This document shows positions 24,801-32,369 of a stretch of 64,000 bases of DNA, piece by piece; position 1 is the stretch's first letter; every line of letters starts with the position of its first letter. Made by a program: the position numbers and the translations under genes. Under the pieces are notes generated by a model. The model saw only the letters and a program-made list of their open reading frames with translations. It searched no databases and had not been told where the DNA came from. The DNA comes from Macrocystis pyrifera. Lineage: Eukaryota > Sar > Phaeophyceae > Laminariales > Laminariaceae. The stretch lies in contig JASSKH010000019.1 of assembly GCA_031763025.1 (NCBI GenBank), positions 8,162,250-8,226,249 on the forward strand. The letters are read 5' to 3'.

Positions 24801-26439
24801 GTGGACAGTCTGAGAGATCGTGGGCCGTGGTTCTTACGTGTGATGGGTGAGTGGAAGTTGGTGAGGGGCGGGTGTGCTCACGGTCATGCATGGCCGTGGG
24901 TAGTCGTATGACCATAGACCCTCGCATCCCTACAATGCCGGGACGGAGCACGTCGGATTTTCACCAACCAGGCAGACATTGCTTGCACCAAGCGCCGTGG
25001 TCGTATGGCGACAGGGGGGGGGGGTGCTCATTTGTTGCTTGCCGTAGTCGTTTGACCGTTGACCATCCCTTTCTAGACGGAGCGTAGGGGGGTTGCTTGT
25101 TTTGGAAGAGTTCAAGAGGGGGGGCGGGGGGCATGAGGGGGATACTCATGTAATGCATGGCCGTAGTGGTACGACCGTAGATCCTCGCATCCTTACAACG
25201 TCGGGACGGAGCACGTCGGGTTTTCACCGGCCAGGCAGGCAGATAATGCTTGGAATCAAGGGTTACAGCTTTGGTGCGCGGCGTCTAGTAGGGGAGTTTG
25301 CGATTTATTGGCAATGAGCTACCGAGCTGGTGTGGGTGGTTTGATGCGACGTGAGGCACCTCGTGCGGATTATGGTATGGTAAGGTACGTCCCTGGTGCG
25401 TATTTATGGTTTGGCGTTTGATACGGTATACTGTGAGGATAGTATATATTATTTTTCCGATGATACGTAATCGTACTTTACGGATATCGGTACGTATAGG
25501 GAGTGTTTTGGCTGTGTGCTTAGTTTTGATAGGAGTGATACAGCAGTGTTCGATACGATACGATACGATAACATACGATGGACCAGGTAGTACGCCCTGC
25601 TATTTACTTTAGGTAATATCCTTTTTCGCGATCCAGCACCAATTTAGGACTATGATATCAACATCGCATAGAAATATCGGTCGGTTCGGGCGAACAAACT
25701 TCTTCGAAGTCCTCATGTTATTATTAGCCTATCATAAGGCGCCACCCCTGACGCGGCATTGCTCGAAATTGTACCAGCCACGAAGTGAACTTGACACGAC
25801 AGGTCGAAGGCGGCTTACCACCTCGGCTGCAAGGTCCAGAACACGATATATATGGCACATTTTTCTCCAATTACGGAGGGCCATTCGTATATGAATGGTG
25901 ATCAGGACACATCGTATCATATTCACAAAAAAAAAAAAAATGTGTTCCAGTATTTTTAATAGGCACAGGTTGGTTCTGATTACTGCGTTCCCCCGTGGCG
26001 CACGATATAATAACGTATGTGTTCTGATATTATACGATAAACGACACCTGATACAGTACGGATGTTCTATAATGTGACTGTGGTGTGACAGGTGCGAGGC
26101 GACCTTCCACCTCGGCTGCAAGGGCAGGAGCCACCAGCCCGTCGGGGAATGGTTCTGCACAAGCTGCACTGCCATCCTCCTCGATAGCGACAGCGACTCC
26201 GGTACAGACCCAATGCGACGATCGCGGGCGTCTCCCCTGTCCAGCCGGCGCCAAGCGGGGACGACCAAGCCGGCAGCACATACGCGGCCTAGAGCCGCCG
26301 GCACTCTGGACCCACCCGGTCTAGGAAGGTCCAAAGCGTCGCTAAGGTCGACTGCTGCTGGTGCCGCTGCTACTGCTGGTGATGCTGGTGGTGGTGGTGG
26401 TGGTGCTGCTGCTGCTGCTGGTGATGCTGCTGATATTCG

Positions 26440-26471
<32 letters not shown>

Positions 26472-26673
26472 ATGGTGGCGGTACTGGTGCTGATGCGGCC
26501 ACGGAGACTACCGCTGGTGGTGGTGGTGGTGGTGGTGGTGGTGATAAGCTGGGGGCCTCTTCTTCCGGACCGAGCGACCGAATCGATGAAGTCAGTGGTC
26601 CAAGCGCTGAGGATGACGCTGCCCCTGCCCCTGCTGGTGCTGCTTCTCCCGCTGGTAACGCCTCTGCTGCTGG

Positions 26674-26705
<32 letters not shown>

Positions 26706-29700
26706 ATGGCATTGCCGCTGATGGCGCTGGCGCGGACGGCGAAAGCGGAAGCGGCGCTGTAGGTTGGCTGCCGCCCAAGCCACCGGGGGCGGTGGTGGCA
26801 GCGGTGTTGAATGCGGCGCCACCGCCCGGATTGACGCCCTCATCGTCAACCCCCTCCTCCTCCTCCCCCGCGTGTCCCTCTCGCCGGGCACGGCGGGAAG
26901 ACGGCGTGGAAAGCGAAGCGGCGCTGGCCTCTCAAGGGGGACGTTCGGGGTTGTCGTTGCCCCGACTGCGTGTCCATCTTGCTGCAGAGCGGAGCCAAGC
27001 GCCCGGCCGAGGCCACTAGGCTGCTGCTCCTGCCGACTGACTCGCGGGGTAGCGCGTGGGCTGCGTGGGCCCAGCCCTCCTCGACGGGCGCGGACGCGAG
27101 TTTCCATGGCTCTGTTATTGGTAGTAGTGGTGAGGGTGGTCGGGGCGGTCGTGGTGGTGGTGGCTTGGGGGTTAAGAGGAGGCGCCAGCGGTCTCCGATG
27201 GCGGACGCTGGCCGGGGGGAGGGCTGGAAGGGGCGATCTGATCGCGCGGAGCTTCAGGGGCTGGCGGCCGCGCCGAAACGCTCGGAGCACGGCCAACTAG
27301 GGTCCCCCGGTGGCGATGGTCCGGCCAACTCCGCTGAGGCAGCGGCCGCGAGTGGTGATGGTGGTGATGGCGGTGTCGCGAGGGAGGCGGCGGTGGCGGC
27401 GGCGGCGGCGAGAGCAGCTACGAAGGTTGAAATCGATGGACAAGGGGTTGTCGGCGATAAAGATGACAAGGAGAATGCCGCGCTTCTCCGCGTAGCGTTG
27501 CCGGCGAGACGCGAGGTCCGGGTCGGGGTCGCAGGCGCGGTGGCTGGCGCTGGCGGTGCCGCCTCCGCCGCTGCTGTTGCTGCCGCTGGTTCTGCTGCCG
27601 CTGGTTCTGCCAGTGCTGCTGCTGCTGCTGCTGCTGCTGACGGTGGTGACCCGACCCCTAGCCCGAAGGCAGAAACACGGGTCAGCGCGAGGGCAACGCG
27701 CGGCAAGCGGAAGGCTCACGACGCCAACGACTGGGACACGGGTGACTGGATGAGCGAAGACGATTGGAGCAGCGATATCCCCGCAACCGCTTCCACCCCG
27801 GCCGCCGCCACCGCCGCCTCTACCGTCGCCGCCAACTCTTCCGACGCCTCGGTGACTCCCGCGTCTACCCCGCGAGGAGGGGAGAGGGCAGGGGTAAGGC
27901 CGACGCGGACGAAACGGAAGACCCACGGTGTCGACGAGTGGGACAGCGGTGGCTGGGTTAGCGAGGATTATTGGAGCGACGTCCCCGCGCCCGGCACCCA
28001 CGCCCGCCAGTTCGGGGCCAGGACGCGCCGCCGCCGGGGGGGGGGGGTGCCGAGAACAGCGACGACAGCTACTCGATGAGCAACAGTGGCGGCAACACCA
28101 GCAGCGGCGGCGACGGCAAGAGAACCAGACGCGCTGGCGGTGGTGAGGGAGGCAGAGGGTCGGGGCGTCCCAGAAAATCGAAGACATGTTCTCGTGGGCG
28201 CTCTGCCGCGCCTGGGTCGGCGGCAGTTGGCTCTGCGGGGTTTCCTGGGGAGGCGGGTGATGGTGGGGGAGGGGGAGGGGGGGGGGGGAGGGGAGAGAGA
28301 GGAGGTGACGAGAAAGAAGTCCAGGAGGAGGACGCGGAAAGGGGTGGTGACGGAATGCGAGCATACGGACCGTGAATTGTACTCGAGGGGCAAGTGCAAG
28401 CCGTGTTATATGGTGAGGAAGGAACCGATGCGCGCACCAGCAACGACGAGTACACAGCATCAAGCCGCGCGCGCTCTTCGATATGCGTCCCCTGCCCAGA
28501 TAGCACCTTCTAACTTCACATGAGCGCGTGAAGTCTTGTTGTTTCACCACAGTTTATGAATACTGTATGACACGCAGGATAACAGACACCTGTCGGACGA
28601 AATTCCGTAGCTGGTCTTCTCTCGACATCGGCTAGAGTGTCAACGCCAATCGATACGTATCTACGGCTACGGAAATGTCTAGACGAGATATTTCCAAAGC
28701 CACCGTTCTGGTTGCGTGTGGTTATCCTTGTTATCGAGAAAACATGTCCGTAAATTGGGCCCCAGGGGTGTTGTGTTACTTGTTACCAGGTATACGGTAG
28801 CAGCTAGGGCTGGGCACTCACTCGATAGCGATTATACTGCCGTCAAAAAATATCAGTATACTGGATTACGGCAGTATACTGTCTCTCCTCTCTACTTTAT
28901 CCTCCCCAAATGTAATGTAGTGGGTTTCCTTACTGTGGTATGACTTGTTTCTTAGGCGTACGTAAGATAAAAAATTCTGGCGAATGTACTGGCCAGATCA
29001 ATCAGTGGATTACTATGGCCAGTACATACTGCGACAGTGCCCAGCGCTGGTAACAGCACAACGCGCTCGCTCCTGCGTTTGTGTTCATCAGCCATGATGT
29101 GTTGTGCCTATCGCCCTCGGGTTCTTAGGCCGAGGTGGGTCTTTGTACCTCTCCAGCAAATCGACTGTTTTTTTTTTTTCAGAATAGCAGATGCACGCTG
29201 CCGTTGCCGTTACCGCTGTCGCTGGCGTTACGGTAGCACCCCTCTTATAGTGCCGGTGTATATGCGCTAGGCAACCTAGCCAACAATACCGGCACGATAG
29301 CGGCAACCGGCACTAATCCCTCCGCACACTTTCACACGGTTCGGCAAGCGGCTTCACCGGCACTACCCACAGCCGGCACCGGAGAGGGACCACCACTGTC
29401 GAAGTGCGAGCGAAGCGAAGTTTTTCCAACTTAGGACGGCACAAGAAGAAAAAAGAGCTCATGTCCAGCCTCGCGTGCCGAAATCTCCGTGTCCCGTCCG
29501 ACGACTGGACTCTGCCGTGAAAATAAGAGAATACAGTGAACGAATCGTTTTGCGACTACATGTAAATGCTTGCATCGTGTTTTTTTAGTCTTCTGCATCC
29601 CATCAGCGCACACAGTTGGCAACAGTTTCAAGTAGACACCAGCGCGAATGCCTAGCGAGAGCTACAACCGTACGTTATGTTGTTGTTGTTGTTTTTTTTC

Positions 29701-31838
29701 GCCGACACCGTTTGCACGTGGCCTCCTGGTTGTTGGTGACGGGGTTCTTGATGCTGACATTTATCTGCTGCTATCGTTGTCGTTTTTGTCGCCGTCGTTA
29801 TAGTTTGTGGCATCCCGCTGTCATTTTGGTCATTTTCCCTGCCTTTGACACACGACGACTTTTTTTTTATTTCGTCAGGTGGCCTACTGGCACCGTAAAC
29901 ACGCCGAGCTCGGCATCAAACCCCGCAAAAAAAACGTTCTTCTAATGGGAGCGGTGGCGGCGGGGGGGGCGGTGGGGACGACAACGACAACCCGGGGGTG
30001 GGGGCGGGAGAAAAACATGCTGACGCAAACATTAAAACGCCGCGGGACAGCGCCCACAGCGACTCTCCTTCTTCGCCCGAGGTTGGACACCGACGGAAAC
30101 ACCGGGGGAAAAAGGCCTCCGCCGCCGCTGCCACTACCACTGGCGATGACACCCTAGTGCAGCCTAGAGGTGGTGGTGGTGGTGGTGGCGGCGGTGATGC
30201 GGAACCCATCGGGAGGGGGGGGTAGTGCCAGGCTTGGCGGGCGCGCGTTCGCCGGTCGATGGCCAGATTGATGTTGGTGGCGATAGCAGCGGCAGTGGCG
30301 GCGGCAATGGCAGCACCTCTGGGCGGGGGAAGGAGGGGGTAGGCAAGGGCGGAGGCCGCGGGAGGGAGGGGGGGGGGGGGGGTCGTGAGAGAAGCTCTCA
30401 GGCTTTATCGAAGGGGAGTGATGCGAGCGTAACCGCCGGTGGTGGTGGTGGTGGTGGTAGTGGTGGTGGAGAGAGGGCTGATGGGGATGGAGGTGGTGAT
30501 GGTGATGTAGGAACGGCAAACGGAAGGAGCGCTTCTGCCAAAAGTGGGGCGTCTCGGAAAGCTCCTGGGGTGGAGGTTGTGGTGGGGACCACGCTGGCGC
30601 GGCCGGGCGGACGGCAGCGTCCAGCGAGTACGGCTGCTGCTGCTGCTGCTGCTGCGACGACGGCGGCATGTCCACGTTCGACGCTGAATGCCGTGAGGCC
30701 GGAGCACGAACCCATTGAGACGGTGACCTTGACGAAAACGACGGCATCGGCAGTCACAGCAGTGGGGGCGGGAAACCTAGCGGGTCCAGCGGAAACGTCG
30801 ACAGCGAACGCGGGAACAACAACAGAACCGGGGACGGAGTCGGCGAGGCCGGCGATGGCGACGTCGCTGCCCAAAGTGGATCGTCCCAGAAAGCCCCACC
30901 AGAAGCCTGGGCCGAAGCCTGGGTCGAAGCCTGGGCCGAAGCCTGCGACAAAGCCTGGGCCGAAGCCTGGGTCGAAGCCTGGGCCGAAGCCTGCCTCAAA
31001 GCCTGGGCCGAAGCCTGGACCGAAGCCTGCGACGAAGCCTGGGTCGAAGCCCGCAACTGGTAGCTCTCACGCGAATAGTCCTCCTGCAGCTACAAGTCTT
31101 TCCACAAAACCTGCAGCAGGGGGGAACAAAGCCCCCCAAACTATTGGAAAGTCCGAAGGAGAGGGGGAGAATGCCTCGAAATCTACTGGAAAGCTTGCAG
31201 GAGGGGGGAACGGCAGCGCCTCGAAATCTACTGGAAAGCCTGCAGGAGGGGGGGACACCAATGCCTCTAAATCTACTGGAAAGCCTGGAGGAGGCTCTGC
31301 TGGAAAGGCTGCAGGAAAGCGTTCTGGATCTTCTGCGGCAGGGCGTGCTAGTAAGCCTGGTGGAAAGCTTTCGGGGCCTGCAGCGGAAACGCCTGGGCCG
31401 CAAGCTGGGTCGGCTGGACGCATTGCGAAGAACTCTGCGCCGAAGTCGATGGGAGCGGCAGTGATGGCGGTGACGGCGGCGGCGGCGGTGGTAAAATCAG
31501 CGCCCTCGAGGCCTGCGGGAAAGAGGCCGGAATCGTCGTCACCATCACTGTCATCATCGGCACCTTTACCTTCACCATCATCGCCAACAGCACCGTCAGC
31601 GTTACCATCACCATCCTCGCCATTACCGCCGTCACTACCACCATCCTCATTGTCCCCGCCATCATCATCGCCGGCCGTTTCTTCTGAAGCTCTGGGGTTA
31701 GCATCGACAAACGCGGTACCGGCGGCGAAGGGGGCGAAGGGGGAGACCGCAGTGCCAAAGGGGCAGGGCTCATCCAGCCCCCCCGCCCCCAGGCACCTCC
31801 CCTTTCCGCCTCCTTCTCCCTCTGGAACCGCTGAATGA
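9016..31838 (+). CDS. Giant EsV-1-7 / PHD / zinc-knuckle protein, 13 exons
   Basis: Exons: 9016-9237, ~9599-10287, 10981-11021, 13754-13891, 14637-15576, 16777-17191, 18112-18172, 18787-18985, 22496-22592, 23402-23559, 24516-24846, 26092-28412 and 29879-31838, about 2,500 residues in all. Phases agree at every junction. Order of parts: poly-Gln and acidic N-terminus; EsV-1-7 repeats; Arg/Asp-rich linker; knuckle 1; knuckle 2; PHD finger; Ala/Gly-rich linkers with a duplicated Trp/acidic motif; knuckle 3; a Lys-Pro-Gly repeat tail. PHD fingers usually read histone tails and EsV-1-7 proteins include a brown-algal developmental regulator, so I infer a chromatin or transcription role in the nucleus. 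The frame slips about ten times, nearly always at G or A runs. It could be two or more genes, the 3.5-kb intron after 18985 being the likeliest break. Confidence 0.65.
9599..10287 (+). CDS. Exon 2: poly-Gln / acidic low-complexity
   Basis: This exon encodes a long glutamine tract (CAG array about 9755-9850) and Glu/Asp-rich runs. After a one-base slip at the G run 9943-9949 it continues with DEPDNDHEMTEATSMNGT and a basic AKKVKKYIDDDGDD segment. It ends at GCCG|GTGAGA in phase 1. Confidence 0.55.
10703..10827. mobile_element. TA-flanked palindromic MITE, copy 4
   Basis: The ends TTTTACGGGGG and CCCCCGTAG enclose AACCCATATATTTGCCTATT. It lies in intron 2 of the giant gene. Its left end is G-expanded. 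Confidence 0.7.
10981..11021 (+). CDS. Exon 3: small 41-base exon
   Basis: The acceptor TTTTATTGCAG and donor CAG|GTAACT frame 41 bases. Joined in phase they encode ETIHVWSREWELEQ. It links exon 2 (phase 1) to the EsV-1-7 exon (phase 0). Confidence 0.65.
12522..12581. repeat. Poly-C tract, 60 bases
   Basis: It follows GACAGAAGTA, the end of a damaged B-type element on the minus strand. Further C runs continue to about 12635. Confidence 0.9.
12640..12700 (-). mobile_element. G-tailed element, A-type copy
   Basis: CTCCGTCTCGAAAGGGATTC, GTCAATGGTCAAATGACTAA and CAACAAATAAGTACG lead directly into C14. Confidence 0.65.
12715..12815 (-). mobile_element. G-tailed element, short B-type copy
   Basis: CGACGTGCTCCGTCCCGGCA, TTGTAGGGATGCGAGGGTTT and ACTACGGCCATGCATGGTGA, ending GAGTACTTCCCCCC. 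Confidence 0.65.
12953..13062. mobile_element. GGACTGCAGTCCCG-family palindromic element
   Basis: The left arm is TTTTTAGGACTGCAGTGTCC and the right arm CGGGGGCTGCAGTCCT. The interior CTTGGAATTTAAGTGGCTTG matches other family members. Confidence 0.55.
13754..13891 (+). CDS. Exon 4: first EsV-1-7 repeat
   Basis: 46 codons between ATGGCAG| and ACCAAG|GTTTGT. The cysteine/histidine spacing is C-x4-C-x15-C-x2-H-x12-C, with CENVRC, FGFPGRKGQFC and CFKH. This is the brown-algal EsV-1-7 motif (usual form C-x4-C-x16-C-x2-H-x12). The last cysteines (CQVKEC) begin repeat 2. Confidence 0.85.
14398..14456. repeat. (TCC)n(CAC)n microsatellite
   Basis: About ten TCC units are followed by about ten CAC/ACC units in the intron before exon 5. 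Confidence 0.85.
14637..15576 (+). CDS. Exon 5: second and third EsV-1-7 repeats
   Basis: Starting at CCG after CAAAGCAG, the exon completes repeat 2 with C-x16-C-x2-H spacing (ARFCKDH). It opens a third repeat at CQHPSGC, whose C-x2-H (MCEEHASPGWVRL) arrives only after a roughly 240-residue Ala/Gly/Ser/Pro insert. Two frame changes are needed inside the insert, one at the G run 14942-14955 and one near 15190-15230. The exon ends FTGMQ|GTCAGG in phase 0. Confidence 0.6.
15577..16140. repeat. G-rich minisatellite containing copies of an exon end
   Basis: The sequence around the exon 5 donor (GCTGACTTCACGGGAATGCA) recurs as GCTGACATCGCCGGAATGCA near 15691 and CTTTACCGGAACGCAG near 15780. Between and after these are several GCGGTTAGAAAGAG blocks and long G runs, including G30 at 15859-15888. 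Confidence 0.6.
16555..16712 (-). mobile_element. Two damaged B-type G-tailed elements
   Basis: The first (about 16555-16642) reads GTCTGGTCGGCGAAACCCGA..GACTACGGCCTGCATGG. The second (about 16685-16712) is only GGTCATACGACTACGGCCAT. They sit in the intron before exon 6. Confidence 0.5.
16777..17191 (+). CDS. Exon 6: Arg/Asp and Gly/Ser-rich linker
   Basis: Beginning after CCTGTAG it encodes RPKRRRTVSSLLRG, an Arg/Asp/His-rich stretch, YYYDSDEYEDTSTGSGSA and a Gly-Arg run. A one-base slip in the purine tract near 16950-17005 leads into Gly/Ser repeats. It ends VNDQ at the strong donor A|GTAAGT. Confidence 0.55.
17228..17380 (+). mobile_element. Two short B-type G-tailed elements
   Basis: A truncated copy (GTGTACTCGACATCATGCAT) and a longer one (CATACATGGCCGTAGTCGTA to GACCAGGTAGACTGTGCTTG) lie side by side, each preceded by G runs. 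Confidence 0.6.
17385..17740. repeat. GTT/GCT compound microsatellite
   Basis: Long interrupted arrays of TTG, GCT and GTT triplets in the intron between exons 6 and 7. Confidence 0.8.
18112..18172 (+). CDS. Exon 7: zinc knuckle 1
   Basis: A 61-base exon after a long T-rich tract. In phase it encodes CPHTESKHYCRGKCKLCYMK, a C-x2-H-x9-C-x2-C pattern of the kind seen in uncharacterised stramenopile and ciliate proteins, where each Cys/His quartet probably binds one zinc. The donor AAG|GTCAGC follows directly. Confidence 0.75.
18452..18770. repeat. (GAACC)n degenerate pentanucleotide array
   Basis: Imperfect CCGAA/TCGAA/CTGAA units with an interruption near 18545-18580, inside the intron that splits knuckle 1. 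Confidence 0.8.
18787..18985 (+). CDS. Exon 8: basic tail of knuckle 1 and Gly-rich linker
   Basis: Begins EYKQKKRNLIGGEQ after CTACACCAG and runs without a slip to KTAHADEG, ending in phase 1 at GAAG|GTATTA. If that donor is not used, the frame closes at 19008 and the gene would end here. Confidence 0.55.
20149..20270. mobile_element. TA-flanked palindromic MITE, copy 5
   Basis: The ends are TTACGGGCGACC and GGTCCTCCGTAA, with GGACCTACGGTATACCC and ACGATATTTGGTCCTATA inside. Confidence 0.7.
20449..20562. mobile_element. TA-flanked palindromic MITE, copy 6
   Basis: The left end is decayed (TATTGCGGGGGATCG); the right end is GGTTCTCCGTAATAG. The interior AATTTTGTTGGTAAAAATAG is typical of the family. 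Confidence 0.7.
22496..22592 (+). CDS. Exon 9: Ala/Gly/Ser linker
   Basis: After GTTTTTGGCGCAG the exon encodes GENVPVASAGETGAGAQG and SGASADAAPSGF, ending at TTCAG|GTGTGG. Phase 1 in and phase 2 out fit the exons on both sides. Confidence 0.5.
22791..22906. mobile_element. TA-flanked palindromic MITE, copy 7
   Basis: TTACGGGGGACCATAC to CTATGGCCTCCCGTAA. It is separated from copy 8 by only a base or two. Confidence 0.75.
22908..23023. mobile_element. TA-flanked palindromic MITE, copy 8
   Basis: The left end is shortened (CACAGGGGACCGTGG) and the right end is CTATGGTCCCCCGTAA. With copy 7 it makes the second MITE doublet in this window, here in the same orientation. Confidence 0.7.
23402..23559 (+). 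CDS. Exon 10: zinc knuckle 2
   Basis: The exon ends with CEHSDAAHYGKGFCRPCYM and the donor GTAAGG, again cutting right after CYM. The start after AAATCAAG reads RRRSGRDPASPNAGGGGSSG in phase 2. One extra base between about 23440 and 23500 is needed to reach the knuckle frame. Confidence 0.65.
23565..24060. repeat. (GGT)n-rich degenerate microsatellite
   Basis: Nearly 500 bases of interrupted GGT/GTT/GTC triplets in the intron that splits knuckle 2. Confidence 0.8.
24516..24846 (+). CDS. Exon 11: basic tail of knuckle 2 and first half of PHD finger
   Basis: Starts REYNKAKRRGE, passes a Gly-rich stretch with G runs at 24593-24604 and 24690-24740 where the frame slips twice, and ends CADCGQSERSWAVVLTCDG at the strong donor GG|GTGAGT. 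That supplies the first three zinc ligands of a PHD finger and the start of the CDGC motif. Confidence 0.7.
24870..25010 (+). mobile_element. G-tailed element, short B-type copy
   Basis: CATGCATGGCCGTGGGTAGT, CCCTACAATGCCGGGACGGA, GCACGTCGGATTTTCACC and ATTGCTTGCACCAAGCGC. Confidence 0.65.
25024..25085 (+). mobile_element. G-tailed element, A-type copy
   Basis: A G10 run is followed by TGCTCATTTGTTGCTTGCCG, GTCGTTTGACCGTTGACCAT and TAGACGGAGC. Confidence 0.6.
25140..25260 (+). mobile_element. G-tailed element, short B-type copy
   Basis: GATACTCATGTAATGCATGG, CATCCTTACAACGTCGGGAC and CGTCGGGTTTTCACCGGCCA. Confidence 0.65.
25795..25850 (+). pseudogene. Decayed copy of the PHD exon start
   Basis: GACAGGTCGAAGGCGGCTTA followed by CCACCTCGGCTGCAAGG matches the acceptor and first codons of the true exon at 26092, 289 bases downstream. 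If used, it would read SKAAYHLGCK. It loses the fourth zinc-binding cysteine (CDGC becomes CDGS) and lacks the WFCTSC end. Confidence 0.6.
26092..28412 (+). CDS. Exon 12: second half of PHD finger, linkers, start of knuckle 3
   Basis: The exon completes the PHD finger: CEATFHLGC, then WFCTSC, giving C-x2-C-x12-C-x2-C-x4-H-x2-C-x12-C-x2-C with the usual Trp two residues before the seventh ligand. Long Ala/Gly-rich stretches follow (GCT arrays). KRKAHDANDWDTGDWMSED and KRKTHGVDEWDSGGWVSED form an internal duplicate. It ends CEHTDRELYSRGKCKPCYM|GTGAGG. The frame changes near 26940-26995 (where TTGCTGCAG could instead be an acceptor), at the G run 28037-28046 and near 28265-28294. Confidence 0.7.
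28805..29049. mobile_element. hAT-like MITE, 245 bp
   Basis: The ends TAGGGCTGGGCACT and AGTGCCCAGCGCTG are inverted repeats (12 of 14). They are bracketed by GTAGCAGC (28797-28804) and GTAACAGC (29050-29057), an 8-bp target duplication with one mismatch. It lies in the intron that splits knuckle 3. No transposase frame. Confidence 0.8.
29879..31838 (+). CDS. Exon 13: tail of knuckle 3 and Lys-Pro-Gly C-terminus
   Basis: After TTTCGTCAG it begins VAYWHRKHAELGIKPRK. Slips at the A run 29929-29936 and the G run 30214-30220 link to a 537-codon frame. That frame carries KPGPKPGSKPGPKPATKPG-type repeats (about 30895-31062), three N/SASKSTGKxAGGG units (about 31165-31300) and a Ser/Pro-rich end. 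Lys-Pro-rich tails often bind DNA or RNA. The stop is TGA at 31836. Confidence 0.65.
30894..31062. repeat. Coding minisatellite, GGGCCGAAGCCT units
   Basis: About fourteen 12-base units (GGGCCGAAGCCT, GGGTCGAAGCCT, GCGACAAAGCCT) encoding the Lys-Pro-Gly repeats of exon 13. Confidence 0.85.
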
Positions 31839-31909
31839 GGCACAAACTACGGGGGAAAAGGAGGAGAAAGGGCTTTTGCATGTACGAAACGGGCGCTGGG
31901 TTAATTCCT

Positions 31910-32110
31910 TTGCCCTCAGGATGATGGTTTTGCGCTTGGGATGATCGTGTACCCATCCCCCGGTGTAACCTAGGGATGATGGTGTACCTTCAGTATGATG
32001 GTGTACCCAATAGGATGATAGTAGTGTACCCACCAGGATGAGGAGTTACCCACTCGGATGATGGTAGTGTACCCGCCAGGAGAATGGGTTTTACCCTCAA
32101 GATGATGGGT
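31910..32110. repeat. Degenerate GGATGATGGTGTACCC tandem repeat
   Basis: About eight imperfect units of 20-30 bases (GATGATGGTGTACC and variants) just downstream of the giant gene's stop. Confidence 0.7.
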
Positions 32111-32235
32111 GGCTGTCTTCCCTCAAAAGATGGGTGGAGAAGTGAGTGGGACGAAGAGAGGGTAGCGGCGGCCGAAACACCGTACACAAGCTCGAAATCT
32201 CCGCTGCCGTATCGATAGCATACCCGAGTCTGCAA

Positions 32236-32365
32236 ATGTACCGACAACACAATCTGGAAATGTACCGATCACACACCGGAAATCTGGAAATGTACCGACT
32301 ACGCACCGGAAATCTGGAAATGTGCCGACCACACACCGGAAATCTGGGAATGTACCAACGATGCA
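32236..32365. repeat. 33-bp tandem repeat, about four copies
   Basis: Units read CACCGGAAATCTGGAAATGT followed by ACCGACTACG or a variant. Minus-strand translation gives repeated GTFPDFRCVV, which I regard as fortuitous. Confidence 0.8.
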
Positions 32366-32369
32366 CCCG

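Noticed and set aside
25732..26778. Minus-strand open frame of 348 codons
   Set aside because: Antisense to the PHD exon and its GCT arrays; Ala/Pro-rich shadow with no domain.
27297..28550. Minus-strand open frame of 417 codons
   Set aside because: It is the reverse of exon 12 of the giant gene, kept open by GC-rich triplet repeats. The plus strand carries the PHD finger, knuckle and correct splice sites.
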